A DNA stretch of 64,000 bases from Chryseobacterium sp. Tr-659 (GTDB lineage: Bacteria; Bacteroidota; Bacteroidia; Flavobacteriales; Weeksellaceae): positions 186,001 to 250,000 of the forward strand of contig NZ_VWWP01000007.1 of assembly GCF_011752975.1 (NCBI RefSeq), in the 5' to 3' direction. A program made the translations under genes and the position numbers. This document shows positions 33,043 through 40,998 of this stretch, piece after piece. How positions within the stretch are numbered: the first letter of the stretch is position 1; each line of letters begins with the position of its first letter. The notes under the pieces are model-generated. The model was not told the DNA's origin. It searched no databases and saw only the letters and a list, made by a program, of their open reading frames with translations.

Positions 33043-34833
33043 CTATGTTAAATTAATTTTCAGGGTAACCAAAACTCCGTTATTATCTTCTTTATCTTTT
33101 ACAGAGCATGTAATGTTTTTGTGATACAGATCATTCAGCAATTGAATTCTTTCCAGTGTATTTTTCATACCTCTTCCCTCTCTTGTTTTCTGGTGCTGGG
33201 TTTTCTGTTTTTTGCTTTCTTCAATTCCTATTCCGTTGTCTTCAATAATAATTTTCAGGTCCTGTCCGCTTTTTTCAAAGTTCAATTTTAAAAAACCTTT
33301 TTCTGTTCTGTAGCGGAGCCCATGCCAGATTGCATTTTCCAGAAACGGCTGAATGAGCATTCCCGGAATCTGCAGATGCTGCATATTTAAATCGTCATCA
33401 ACCTCAATCTCATAATCGAATTTATCTGTAAAACGTGTTTTTTCCAGGGCCAGGTAATTCTGCAGAAGATCAAGCTCCTGCTGGAAAGGGATAAAGTCTT
33501 CTGTAGAGTTTTCCATCACTCCGCGCATCAGCTTGGAAAATTTCGTCAGGTATTGATTGGCCTCCAGCTCATTGTTGGTAGCAATAAAATGATTGACACT
33601 ATTTAGGCTATTGAAGATAAAATGTGGATTCATCTCTCTTCGAAGCGACTGTAATGCGATTTTTTTATTTTTCGCCTGAACTTTTTTTAGTGTTCTGAAA
33701 ATAAAAATAATCAGCCCGGTAAGCAGAATTAATACTCCGATTAAGCTATAATTAAAGACATTTTTCTTGCGGATAAGTTCATCTTTCAGTTCTTTTTCTT
33801 TTTCCAGTTGCGAGATCCTCTGTTCGGTATCTTCCAGAATTTTATTGTCTACCAGACTTCTGTCTTTGGAAACGAGGTCCGGTAATTTTCCCAAAAAGTC
33901 TCTGTACAGCTTCACGGAAGCATCCACGTTTCCTGAAATCGCATACAGGCTGTCCAGTTTTTTTACACTTTTCTGGGCTTCCAGTGTATGCCCTTTATCT
34001 AAGGCTATTCCATAGGCATTTTTCAGCAAATCCACCGCTTCATTCGGATCATTCTTTTTAATGTAAATATCCGCCAGTTCCTGAATCTGATTGACTTTTT
34101 CCTGAGAGTTTTCTTTCACAAAATCTTCTTTCAGTACTTTCTTTTTTGCTTCAATAGCTTTATCAAAGTTTTTATTTTCAACATAAAGATCGGCAAGCTT
34201 CTGATTAATTGCTAATGCTTGTTGTGGTGCTTCTCTTTTTGAAATTTTATAGGCAGTATTCAGATTTTCTTCTGCTTTATACATATCTTTTTGCTGCATA
34301 TTGACATCTGCCAGCTGGCTGTAACTTTCCGCCAGGTCGGTCTTTTCTACTTCTTTACTGCTGATATTGATATTATTCTGAATTGCTTCAGCCTTAAGCT
34401 CCGGTGTGGAAGAAGAAAGCCTTGCCACATCATTGGAATTCACCGCCTTGCTTTTTTCGCTGTAAGACACCTGTGCCGCCATGTTGTAATTACTGATGGC
34501 CGGATTTATTTTATTTTGTTTTTCCTGAGACTGGGCCAGTCTTCGGGTTGCCTTCTCAATATTGGGTTTATCATTGAGCTTTTCATAAAGCTTTTTGGCT
34601 TTGGTGTAGTATTCTTCGCTTTTAGGGAAATTTCCTCCATTGAAAAAGGTCTCACCAATATTATAGTAAGAATCAGCTTGTGCGGATTCATTTTTAGAAT
34701 CAATTGCTTTTCTCAGTTTCCTTGTTTCTACCTGAACTTCTTCAACAGCAGCGCTGGTATTCGTAGTCTGGGAATACATTGTATTTCCCAGGAACACCAG
34801 TAAAAAGATGGTAAAAAGTTTAAGCATTTTCAT
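33043..34833 (-). CDS. LytS-type sensor histidine kinase with TPR repeats
   Basis: A 596-aa kinase with a signal peptide, periplasmic TPR repeats (about 30-310, units such as ADSYYNIGETFFNGGNFPKSEEYYTKA), a coiled coil, one membrane helix (about 360-382), a His_kinase domain with the phosphorylated His in LRREMNPHFIFNSLNS, and a HATPase domain (EDNGIGIEESKKQ). This kinase class pairs with LytTR regulators. ATG 34833 is chosen because the promoter -7 box ends 4 nt upstream of it; the frame extends to 34863. Direct repeats sit just upstream of the -33 box, pointing to autoregulation. Confidence 0.92.
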   Translation of the reverse strand: MKMLKLFTIFLLVFLGNTMYSQTTNTSAAVEEVQVETRKLRKAIDSKNESAQADSYYNIGETFFNGGNFPKSEEYYTKAKKLYEKLNDKPNIEKATRRLAQSQEKQNKINPAISNYNMAAQVSYSEKSKAVNSNDVARLSSSTPELKAEAIQNNINISSKEVEKTDLAESYSQLADVNMQQKDMYKAEENLNTAYKISKREAPQQALAINQKLADLYVENKNFDKAIEAKKKVLKEDFVKENSQEKVNQIQELADIYIKKNDPNEAVDLLKNAYGIALDKGHTLEAQKSVKKLDSLYAISGNVDASVKLYRDFLGKLPDLVSKDRSLVDNKILEDTEQRISQLEKEKELKDELIRKKNVFNYSLIGVLILLTGLIIFIFRTLKKVQAKNKKIALQSLRREMNPHFIFNSLNSVNHFIATNNELEANQYLTKFSKLMRGVMENSTEDFIPFQQELDLLQNYLALEKTRFTDKFDYEIEVDDDLNMQHLQIPGMLIQPFLENAIWHGLRYRTEKGFLKLNFEKSGQDLKIIIEDNGIGIEESKKQKTQHQKTREGRGMKNTLERIQLLNDLYHKNITCSVKDKEDNNGVLVTLKINLT

Positions 34834-34837
34834 AAAG

Positions 34838-34868
34838 CAAAGATATACATATATATAGTGCATTCAAA
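34838..34868 (-). promoter_or_regulatory. Exact-consensus promoter of the LytS-type kinase gene
   Basis: On the minus strand TTTG (34868-34865), 19 nt, then TATCTTTG (34845-34838): a full match to TTTG-N19-TAnnTTTG. The -7 box ends 4 nt before ATG 34833, so the transcript is probably leaderless. The 21-bp direct repeats begin 5 nt upstream of the -33 box. Confidence 0.75.
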
Positions 34869-34873
34869 AACTA

Positions 34874-34903
34874 TTCACCAAGCGAAATTACCCATTCACC
34901 AAG
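34874..34903. promoter_or_regulatory. Tandem TTCACCAAG operator, kinase promoter copy
   Basis: TTCACCAAG at 34874-34882 and again at 34895-34903, exactly 21 bp apart. It lies immediately upstream of the kinase promoter, in reverse orientation relative to that gene. The same pair occurs at 35040 and 36006. The two-turn spacing fits LytTR-domain binding sites. Confidence 0.7.
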
Positions 34904-35039
34904 TTTACTCTCTGAAGCTGTGATCTTAAATTTGAGTTCAAGGAATACCTCAGGTTGAGGTTAATCATCATTTCAATAACTTAAATACTCCTGATCATTC
35001 AATTATATCTTTTCTAAAGTAAATATCCATTTTTTAAGG

Positions 35040-35105
35040 CTCACCAAGTGAAAGCTCCATTTCACCAAGTCTCCCGGTTTTCGGTTATTAATCAGCGTAA
35101 TTTTA
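35040..35105 (+). promoter_or_regulatory. Operator pair and promoter of the SIMPL gene
   Basis: CTCACCAAG (35040-35048) and TTCACCAAG (35061-35069), 21 bp apart, followed by -7-like TAATTTTA (35098-35105). The -33 position reads CGGT, a poor match, as expected for an activator-dependent promoter. About 90 bp from here to the ATG are closely similar to the region upstream of the MuiA-like gene. Confidence 0.65.
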
Positions 35106-35137
35106 CTCCAGAATTTAAAATTTAAAAACAGGAAATT

Positions 35138-35812
35138 ATGAAATTGAAACATTTTTTATTAATCGGAATTTTAACTTTAGGAAGCTTTGTAAACGCTCAG
35201 GAAGTAAAGAAAAATGCCATTGAAGTTACCGGCGTTGCCGAAATGGAAGTAGAACCGGATGAAATTATCTTCAGTATCGGAATAAAAGCAGACAATAAAA
35301 ATGATCTTGCGGATAATGAAAAGAAGCTGTTTGAAATACTAAAAGCTGCAGGTGTAAAGAATGAAGATATCAAGTTCAAATCCATGTACCAGAATATGTA
35401 TTCCAAAACAGCTAAGTTTTCTAAGAATTATCAGTTTAAAGCCGGTGCAAAATCAAGTCTTAGTAAAATTTTTGAGGATTTGAATCAAAAATGGGTAAGC
35501 AGCCTGAACATTGCAGAGGTAAAGAATACTAAAATTGCAGATTTCAGAAAAGCAGTGAAGATCAACGCATTGAAAGCAGCTAAAGAAAAAGCTGATTACC
35601 TGCTGGAAAGTATGGGTAAAAAAGTCGGAAATCCTATCGAAATTGTAGAAATAGAAGATTATACCAGCGATATGATTATGCCGGCAGCTTATAAAGGAAG
35701 AGCAAGTAATATTCAATTGGAAATGGCAGATGCTCCGGTAGATTATTCTTTTGATAATATTGAAAATATGAAACTGAAATACAGTATCAAAACGAGATAC
35801 GAAATCCTTTAA
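35138..35812 (+). CDS. Secreted SIMPL-domain (DUF541) protein
   Basis: A 224-aa protein with a signal peptide (1-20, ending VNAQ) and one SIMPL/DUF541 domain. Family features: AIEVTGVAEMEVEPDEIIFSIGIKADNK at the start, the heptad-like helix NEKKLFEILKAAGVKNEDIKF, and ALKAAKEKADYLLESMGKKVG near the C-terminus. Members are periplasmic or outer-membrane-associated, sometimes linked with oxidative or envelope stress; the molecular role is unsettled. Its promoter is a near copy of that of the next gene. A terminator follows at 35829-35846. Confidence 0.9.
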   Translation: MKLKHFLLIGILTLGSFVNAQEVKKNAIEVTGVAEMEVEPDEIIFSIGIKADNKNDLADNEKKLFEILKAAGVKNEDIKFKSMYQNMYSKTAKFSKNYQFKAGAKSSLSKIFEDLNQKWVSSLNIAEVKNTKIADFRKAVKINALKAAKEKADYLLESMGKKVGNPIEIVEIEDYTSDMIMPAAYKGRASNIQLEMADAPVDYSFDNIENMKLKYSIKTRYEIL

Positions 35813-35828
35813 ACAACAGATTTAAGAG

Positions 35829-35853
35829 ACAGTCCGCAAGGGCTGTTTTTTTA
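35829..35853 (+). terminator. Terminator of the SIMPL gene
   Basis: ACAGTCC (35829-35835) and GGGCTGT (35840-35846) form a 7-bp stem with a GCAA loop, followed by a run of seven T. Confidence 0.75.
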
Positions 35854-36005
35854 TAATAAACCTGTAGATTCTAAGGATAACCTTGAATGCAGACTTCGGC
35901 TACACTCGGCCTGACAGCAGTTGAAAAAACAACTTTTCATGTTAAAAATTTCACATTAGGCTTATTTCAAATCTCTTTTCAATCTGTAATCGTCTTGGCT
36001 ACTCT

Positions 36006-36071
36006 TCCACCAAGTGAAAGCCGTACTTCACCAAGTCTCCGGATTTTCGGTCTTAAATAGGGATAATTTTA
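36006..36071 (+). promoter_or_regulatory. Operator pair and promoter of the MuiA-like gene
   Basis: TCCACCAAG (36006-36014) and TTCACCAAG (36027-36035), 21 bp apart, then TAATTTTA (36064-36071) as -7-like box. The distance from the proximal repeat to the -7 box (29 bp) is the same as at the SIMPL gene, and the -33 position (GGAT) is again degenerate. Confidence 0.65.
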
Positions 36072-36096
36072 CTTCAGAAATTCAAAATAATAAACG

Positions 36097-37698
36097 ATGA
36101 AACACTATTTTTTAATACTCTTTATATTTTCGGCAGCCTTTACCAAAGCTCAGGAAATCAAAAAAGAAATTGAAGTAAAGCAGGCCACTGTATTTCTTCA
36201 GGGTGCGAAGGTCTTCGGAAGTACCAGTGTAAGTCTTCAGAAAGGGCGAAACATGATAAGAATTGTAAATCTTCCAAATAATCTGGATGAAAATACATAT
36301 AAAATTAATCTTGAAAAAAATACGACCCTGCTTTCCATCACTCCTCAAAGCAATTTTCTGAAAAGTGATGAGCTGTCTGACGGTGAAAAGAAACTGAATG
36401 ACGAAAAAAAGAAACTTCAGAGACAGGTTAATCTTTTGAATATTCAGATTAAAAATTTAACCGGTGAACAGAATATCATCAATGATAATCTAAAAGTTTC
36501 CACCAATGATAAATCTACTCCTCAGGAACAGCTTATCAAACTTACGGAATTCTATAGAAAAAGAATGCTGGAAATTGATAATCAGGTATTTCTTCTCAAT
36601 GAACAGAAAACAGTGCTGGATGAAAGCATCGTGAAACTCAACAACCAGTCTGCGGAAGAACAAACTCATAAAAATAACAATCGTAAAGAACTTCTGCTTG
36701 AAATTCTGGCAGATAATGAAACCAGCCTGAATCTTGGGGTAAGTTATATTGTTTCCGATGCCGGATGGATCCCTTCTTATGACTTGCGTGCCCAATCTGT
36801 AAAGAAACCTCTTGAAATGGTATATAAAGGGAAAATATATCAGAAAACCGGACAAGATTGGAAAAATATAAAATTGTTTGTATCTACATACAGACCATCA
36901 TATAACCAGGACAGACCTATTCTCTCTCCGCTTTATGTTGCTGAATATACTCCTTATAATTCTCAGGCGGAGATTGCCGATTATAAATTTAAAAAAGAAA
37001 CAGCAGCAGTAAATGCCTATCAAATGAGAGAAGTTGAAGCGGTAAAACCAAGTCAGATTCCGGTTGCTTCCGTTTCCGACAGCCAGATGAATGTGATCTA
37101 TGAACTGAATTACAATCAGACTATTGTAAGCCAGGAAAAGGAGCAATATGTTATCCTGGATAAGAAACAAATTGATGCCACTTACAAGTATCATACGGTT
37201 CCTAAACTTAATAATCAGGTATTCCTGATGGCTTTTATTAAAAACTGGCAGAACCTCAATCTTATTAACGGAGAAGCCCATATTTATTTTGAAGATAATT
37301 ATATAGGAAAAACGAATATCACAAACAATTATGTGAAAGATGAATTTCCGGTCTCGCTTGGTGCAGATGAAAGAATTGCTGTGAAGAGAATCAAACTTGA
37401 AGATAAAGCATCACAGAAATCAATGAATTCTAATAAATGGGAAACAGAATCTTATCAGATCAGCATCAGAAATAATACGAAAGAAAATATTGAGCTGGAA
37501 GTTCTGGATCAGCTTCCGATCAGTGAAAATTCTAAGATCACGGTAAAAACAACAGATCTTGGCGGCGGAAATTACGATGAAAAAACGGGAAGTATCCTTT
37601 GGAATAAAAATATAAGTTCGGGAGGTTCGGAAAAAATAGTCTTCTCATATGAAGTGAAATACCCTAAAGAAATGAAGATCCAGTATTACAGCAGATAA
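36097..37698 (+). CDS. DUF4139/MuiA-like secreted protein
   Basis: A 533-aa protein of the family with DUF4140 and DUF4139 domains, called mucoidy inhibitor MuiA-like. It has a signal peptide (1-18, TKAQ), an N-terminal domain (KQATVFLQGAKVFGSTSVSL, RNMIRIVNLPNNLDENTYKI), a long coiled coil (about 90-200), then the DUF4139 beta domain with LGVSYIVSDAGWIPSYDLRA, MVYKGKIYQKTGQDWKNIKL and ISIRNNTKENIELEVLDQLP. The biochemical role is unknown. The gene is 18 bp upstream of the VWA gene, so the two are co-transcribed. Confidence 0.9.
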   Translation: MKHYFLILFIFSAAFTKAQEIKKEIEVKQATVFLQGAKVFGSTSVSLQKGRNMIRIVNLPNNLDENTYKINLEKNTTLLSITPQSNFLKSDELSDGEKKLNDEKKKLQRQVNLLNIQIKNLTGEQNIINDNLKVSTNDKSTPQEQLIKLTEFYRKRMLEIDNQVFLLNEQKTVLDESIVKLNNQSAEEQTHKNNNRKELLLEILADNETSLNLGVSYIVSDAGWIPSYDLRAQSVKKPLEMVYKGKIYQKTGQDWKNIKLFVSTYRPSYNQDRPILSPLYVAEYTPYNSQAEIADYKFKKETAAVNAYQMREVEAVKPSQIPVASVSDSQMNVIYELNYNQTIVSQEKEQYVILDKKQIDATYKYHTVPKLNNQVFLMAFIKNWQNLNLINGEAHIYFEDNYIGKTNITNNYVKDEFPVSLGADERIAVKRIKLEDKASQKSMNSNKWETESYQISIRNNTKENIELEVLDQLPISENSKITVKTTDLGGGNYDEKTGSILWNKNISSGGSEKIVFSYEVKYPKEMKIQYYSR

Positions 37699-37716
37699 CC
37701 TATAAAAAATAATGAT

Positions 37717-38892
37717 ATGACTCCTTTTAAAATTTTAGCGCTTACAGCGGGTATAGCTTTTTTAAGTGCCGGAAGCTATAAAGAAAATAATGCTGACAAT
37801 AATTTACCGGTACAAAATGTATCATTGGCTCCGGTAAGTTCACTCACAAAAGATAGTAAAATCCAGGTGGCCCTTTTACTGGATACTTCCAATAGTATGG
37901 ACGGGCTGATTGATCAGGCCAAATCCAGATTGTGGAATATAGTAAATACCCTGACCACCCTTAAATACAACGGGCAGGCTCCTCAGATTGAAATTGCTCT
38001 GTATGAATATGGCAATGACGGAATCCGTGATGAAAATTATATCCGCCAGGTTACTCCTCTCACGCAGGATCTTGATCTTGTTTCGGAAAAACTATTCGCC
38101 CTCAGAACCAATGGTGGCAGTGAATATTGCGGCGCTGTGATCCGCGATGCATCTGCCAACCTGAACTGGGACGGCAATGAGAAAAGCATGAAACTGATTT
38201 ATATTGCAGGAAATGAACCGTTTGATCAGGGAAAAATAAATTATAAAGAGACCGTTTCAAAAGCAAAGGATAAAAATATTTATACCAATACCATCTTTTG
38301 TGGAAGCCGGGAAGAAGGAATCCAGACTTTCTGGCAAAACGGAGCATTATTAGGAGGTGGAAAATATTTCAATATTGATAGTAACAGAAAAGTAATTTAT
38401 ATTGAAACTCCATACGACATCAGAATTTCAGAATGCAATGCAAAGCTGAACGACACTTACATTTATTATGGAAATCACGGCTCGGAATACAGGATTAAGC
38501 AGATAACACAGGATAAAAATGCTGAAGCTCAATCGGCATCTAACCTGGTGGAAAGAGCTGTTGCCAAATCTAAAAAGAATGCTTACAAAAATGACCACTG
38601 GGATCTGGTGGACAAAGCTGAAAAGGATGCCGGATTTATTGCCAATGTAAAAGAAAGTGAACTTCCTGCCGAGTTGAAGGGAAAAAGCAAGGCAGAAATT
38701 CAAAAAATGGTGTCTGTAAAATCTGTTGCCCGGGAAAAAATTCAGAAAGAAATTGAAGAACTTTCTAAAAAACGTCAGACCTATATTGATGGTGAAATGA
38801 AAAAACGTGGGACTAGTGATTCTGATGATCTGGGAAAAGCAATCGAAAGGTCTATTCTCGAATTGGCCAAGAAAAATGGATATAGTTTGTAA
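37717..38892 (+). CDS. VWA domain protein, probably secreted
   Basis: A 391-aa protein with an N-terminal hydrophobic segment (1-18) and a von Willebrand factor A domain (about 48-240). The metal site is visible as LLLDTSNSMDG (DxSxS) with further ligands around ALRTNGGSEYCGAV and IYIAGNEPFDQG. The C-terminal third is a Lys/Glu-rich helical region (about 270-391). VWA proteins mediate protein-protein contact. Translated with the MuiA-like gene, it is likely a partner of it at the cell envelope. Confidence 0.88.
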   Translation: MTPFKILALTAGIAFLSAGSYKENNADNNLPVQNVSLAPVSSLTKDSKIQVALLLDTSNSMDGLIDQAKSRLWNIVNTLTTLKYNGQAPQIEIALYEYGNDGIRDENYIRQVTPLTQDLDLVSEKLFALRTNGGSEYCGAVIRDASANLNWDGNEKSMKLIYIAGNEPFDQGKINYKETVSKAKDKNIYTNTIFCGSREEGIQTFWQNGALLGGGKYFNIDSNRKVIYIETPYDIRISECNAKLNDTYIYYGNHGSEYRIKQITQDKNAEAQSASNLVERAVAKSKKNAYKNDHWDLVDKAEKDAGFIANVKESELPAELKGKSKAEIQKMVSVKSVAREKIQKEIEELSKKRQTYIDGEMKKRGTSDSDDLGKAIERSILELAKKNGYSL

Positions 38893-38896
38893 TGGT

Positions 38897-38921
38897 AAGC
38901 GGGTTAAAACCCGCTTTTTTT
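38897..38921 (+). terminator. Terminator of the MuiA-like/VWA operon
   Basis: AAGCGGGTT (38897-38905) pairs with AACCCGCTT (38908-38916), followed by a T tract. A perfect short hairpin just after the stop codon. Confidence 0.8.
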
Positions 38922-38924
38922 GAA

Positions 38925-38987
38925 CCACCCCGTCAAAAATTCTTTGAATTTTCGCCACCCTAAAGAGGAGGTGAATTGATTGCTTCC
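38925..38987. repeat. Intergenic palindromic repeat (CCACCCCGTC type)
   Basis: The element contains AAAATTC-TTT-GAATTTT (38936-38952) and CACC/GGTG half-sites around CTAAAGAGGA. I recall closely similar elements dispersed in Chryseobacterium and Flavobacterium genomes. The remaining sequence up to 39177 holds no gene that I can see. Confidence 0.5.
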
Positions 38988-39177
38988 GATTGAGGTATTT
39001 ATCCGTAGTATCAATTTATTTTTTTATGGTTTACTGAGATTCGTATGGAATGACACAATTGGAGTTGTTGTCTGTTCATACAACTTATCATTTCGTAGAA
39101 ATCAAAACAATATTAATTATAGTTTAAAAATTGATTTCTTTTAACCCTTTATCAGCAGAATCTGAGCTTAAGATTAA

Positions 39178-40383
39178 TTATCTCCCAAACTTAAAATACC
39201 TTGACAGCGGATGTTTTTTGTTCTTCATAAATAATGAGGTCATTTCCATTCCTGTTACGGAAAAGGTGATTCCATTTCCTCCAAAACCTAATACAAAATA
39301 AGAGTTCCTGAATTTTTTATGTTCTCCAATATATGGCAAACCATCTTTTGTTTCCCCGAATGTTCCTGCCCATGCAAAGTCAGGGTAAAAGTGATCATCC
39401 GGTTTTATTTTTTGTAAAGCTTTTATGATTTGTTTTTCCTTCTTATCTAATATTGAATCCCGCTTTTCGGCATCATAAAAGTCTTCATCTCCGCCACCTA
39501 TCAAAAGCCTTCCATCATCAGTAGTCCGCATATAGAGATACGGGTCGTCCGTATTCCAGACCAGTGTATTACTGATATTTTTCAACTTGTCTTTATCAAT
39601 TTCAGAAACAATAGCATAGGTACTTTTCAGATTAACAAAGTTTTCTTTCAGCAGATTTTTGCTTTCATATCCGATGCAGAAAATAATCTTTTTTGTTTTA
39701 ATCTTAAACCCGCTACCCGTTGTCACCAGATTAAAACCTTTATGATATTCTACGTTCACCATTTCGGTTTTATCAAATATTTTCAATCCTTTTTTTTCAT
39801 TACGAATAAAGAGTTCATGAGCAAATTGAAAAGCATCAATACTGGCTCCTTGTGTTGAAAGAATACCGCCAAACGTATTTTCGAATCCAAATTTTTCTAA
39901 AACTTGTTGCGCATCCAGCCATTTCACTTCAAATCCGACAGATTTTCTGGTCTCATATTCTTTTTTCAGCCATTCAACATCTTTCTTTTTTGAAGCAAAA
40001 TATAGGGATTCTTTACGTTTGAAGCCCACTTTGGATTTGGTAAGCATTGTAAGCTTTTCTATCAAATCAATGGCATCACTACAGGCTTTATAACTTAGAA
40101 CGGCTCCTTTCTCACCTATTTTTTTTGTTAGCTCATACAAGGGAATATCTATTTCATATTGAAGCATGGAAGTGGTAGCTGATGTGCTTCCGTTGCAGAG
40201 TTCCCGTTTATCAATAAGAACCGTATCATAGCCGTCTTCTATCATCTGATGGGCAATGAGACTTCCTGTAATTCCGCCTCCTACAATAAGTACATCACAT
40301 TCTTCATTTGATTTCAGGGACGGGTAAGATGCCATCAATCCGTTTTTTAAAAGCCAGAAAGGTTCATTCGATTTGAGATCCAT
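39178..40383 (-). CDS. FAD-dependent oxidoreductase (DAO family)
   Basis: A 401-aa flavoprotein of the D-amino-acid-oxidase-like fold. The N-terminal dinucleotide motif is CDVLIVGGGITGSLIAHQM with the acidic end of strand 2 in TVLIDKRE. RLLIGGGDED and the C-terminal LPYIGEHKKFRNSYFVLGFGGNGITFS close the FAD site. It lacks the C-terminal Rieske domain found in some relatives. The substrate (an amine or amino acid in the family) is not known. It is divergent from the STAS-like gene. Confidence 0.88.
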   Translation of the reverse strand: MDLKSNEPFWLLKNGLMASYPSLKSNEECDVLIVGGGITGSLIAHQMIEDGYDTVLIDKRELCNGSTSATTSMLQYEIDIPLYELTKKIGEKGAVLSYKACSDAIDLIEKLTMLTKSKVGFKRKESLYFASKKKDVEWLKKEYETRKSVGFEVKWLDAQQVLEKFGFENTFGGILSTQGASIDAFQFAHELFIRNEKKGLKIFDKTEMVNVEYHKGFNLVTTGSGFKIKTKKIIFCIGYESKNLLKENFVNLKSTYAIVSEIDKDKLKNISNTLVWNTDDPYLYMRTTDDGRLLIGGGDEDFYDAEKRDSILDKKEKQIIKALQKIKPDDHFYPDFAWAGTFGETKDGLPYIGEHKKFRNSYFVLGFGGNGITFSVTGMEMTSLFMKNKKHPLSRYFKFGR

Positions 40384-40497
40384 ATTGATATTTTACATTA
40401 AAAACAACAACATTTATACCTTTTTTAACAATTTCTCGCCAAATTATGGTGTAATTATTGTTGTTCCTTTAAACTCAACCACCAAAAAATATTCATT

Positions 40498-40878
40498 ATG
40501 ATAACAATTATTCCAGAAGCCCCGGAGAATGTTGCGGCATTCAATGCAACGGGAGAAGTGACTAAAGAGGATTTTGAAAAACTGGTAATTCCGCGTGTAA
40601 AAGAGAAGGTAGATCAATTCGGTGAGCTGAATTACTTATTGTATTTGGATACCGATCTGGATAATTTTACCATGGGAGCGTGGCTTGAAGATGCGCTTTT
40701 AGGTTTAAAAAACCTCGCGAAATGGAATCGTACAGCGATTGTTACAGACGAAGCAGGTATACGGAACTTCACAAGTATTTTTAGTGTTCTGATGCCGGGA
40801 GAGTTTAAAGCTTTCCCTAAAGAAAACCTATACAATGCCCTCTACTGGTGTAAAAACGGCGATGAAGTAGAGGCATAG
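40498..40878 (+). CDS. SpoIIAA/STAS-like protein
   Basis: A 126-aa cytoplasmic protein of the SpoIIAA-like (STAS/SEC14-type) family. Features are the opening PENVAAFNATGEVTKEDFEKLVIP, a strand LNYLLYLDTDLDNFTMGAWLED and KWNRTAIVTDEAGIRNF, which fits the beta-alpha-beta fold of the group. Such proteins may bind lipids or act in regulation; no partner is visible. It is followed by a strong terminator, so it is monocistronic. Confidence 0.85.
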   Translation: MITIIPEAPENVAAFNATGEVTKEDFEKLVIPRVKEKVDQFGELNYLLYLDTDLDNFTMGAWLEDALLGLKNLAKWNRTAIVTDEAGIRNFTSIFSVLMPGEFKAFPKENLYNALYWCKNGDEVEA

Positions 40879-40896
40879 ACCTATTTATTTAATATG

Positions 40897-40933
40897 AAAA
40901 TCGGCTGCATCTTCAGATGCAGCCGATTTTTAT
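40897..40933 (+). terminator. Strong terminator after the STAS-like gene
   Basis: AAAATCGGCTGCATC (40897-40911) and GATGCAGCCGATTTT (40916-40930) form a perfect 15-bp stem with a 4-nt loop and a T tract. It is also 69 bp beyond the stop of the convergent MFS gene and may serve both. Confidence 0.9.
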
Positions 40934-40998
40934 TTTCTAAAGATCATACGCTCGTTTACGTAAAAACTGCCAGATCGTGGGTTTATCATTTTGATGTA

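Larger units (their letters stand above)
34834..35137. other. Divergent control region, LytS-type kinase and SIMPL gene
   Basis: A 304-bp spacer with the kinase promoter (34838-34868), two operator pairs (34874-34903 and 35040-35069) and the SIMPL promoter (-7 at 35098-35105). Between them a small dyad ACCTCA-GGT-TGAGGT lies near 34948-34962. Confidence 0.7.
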
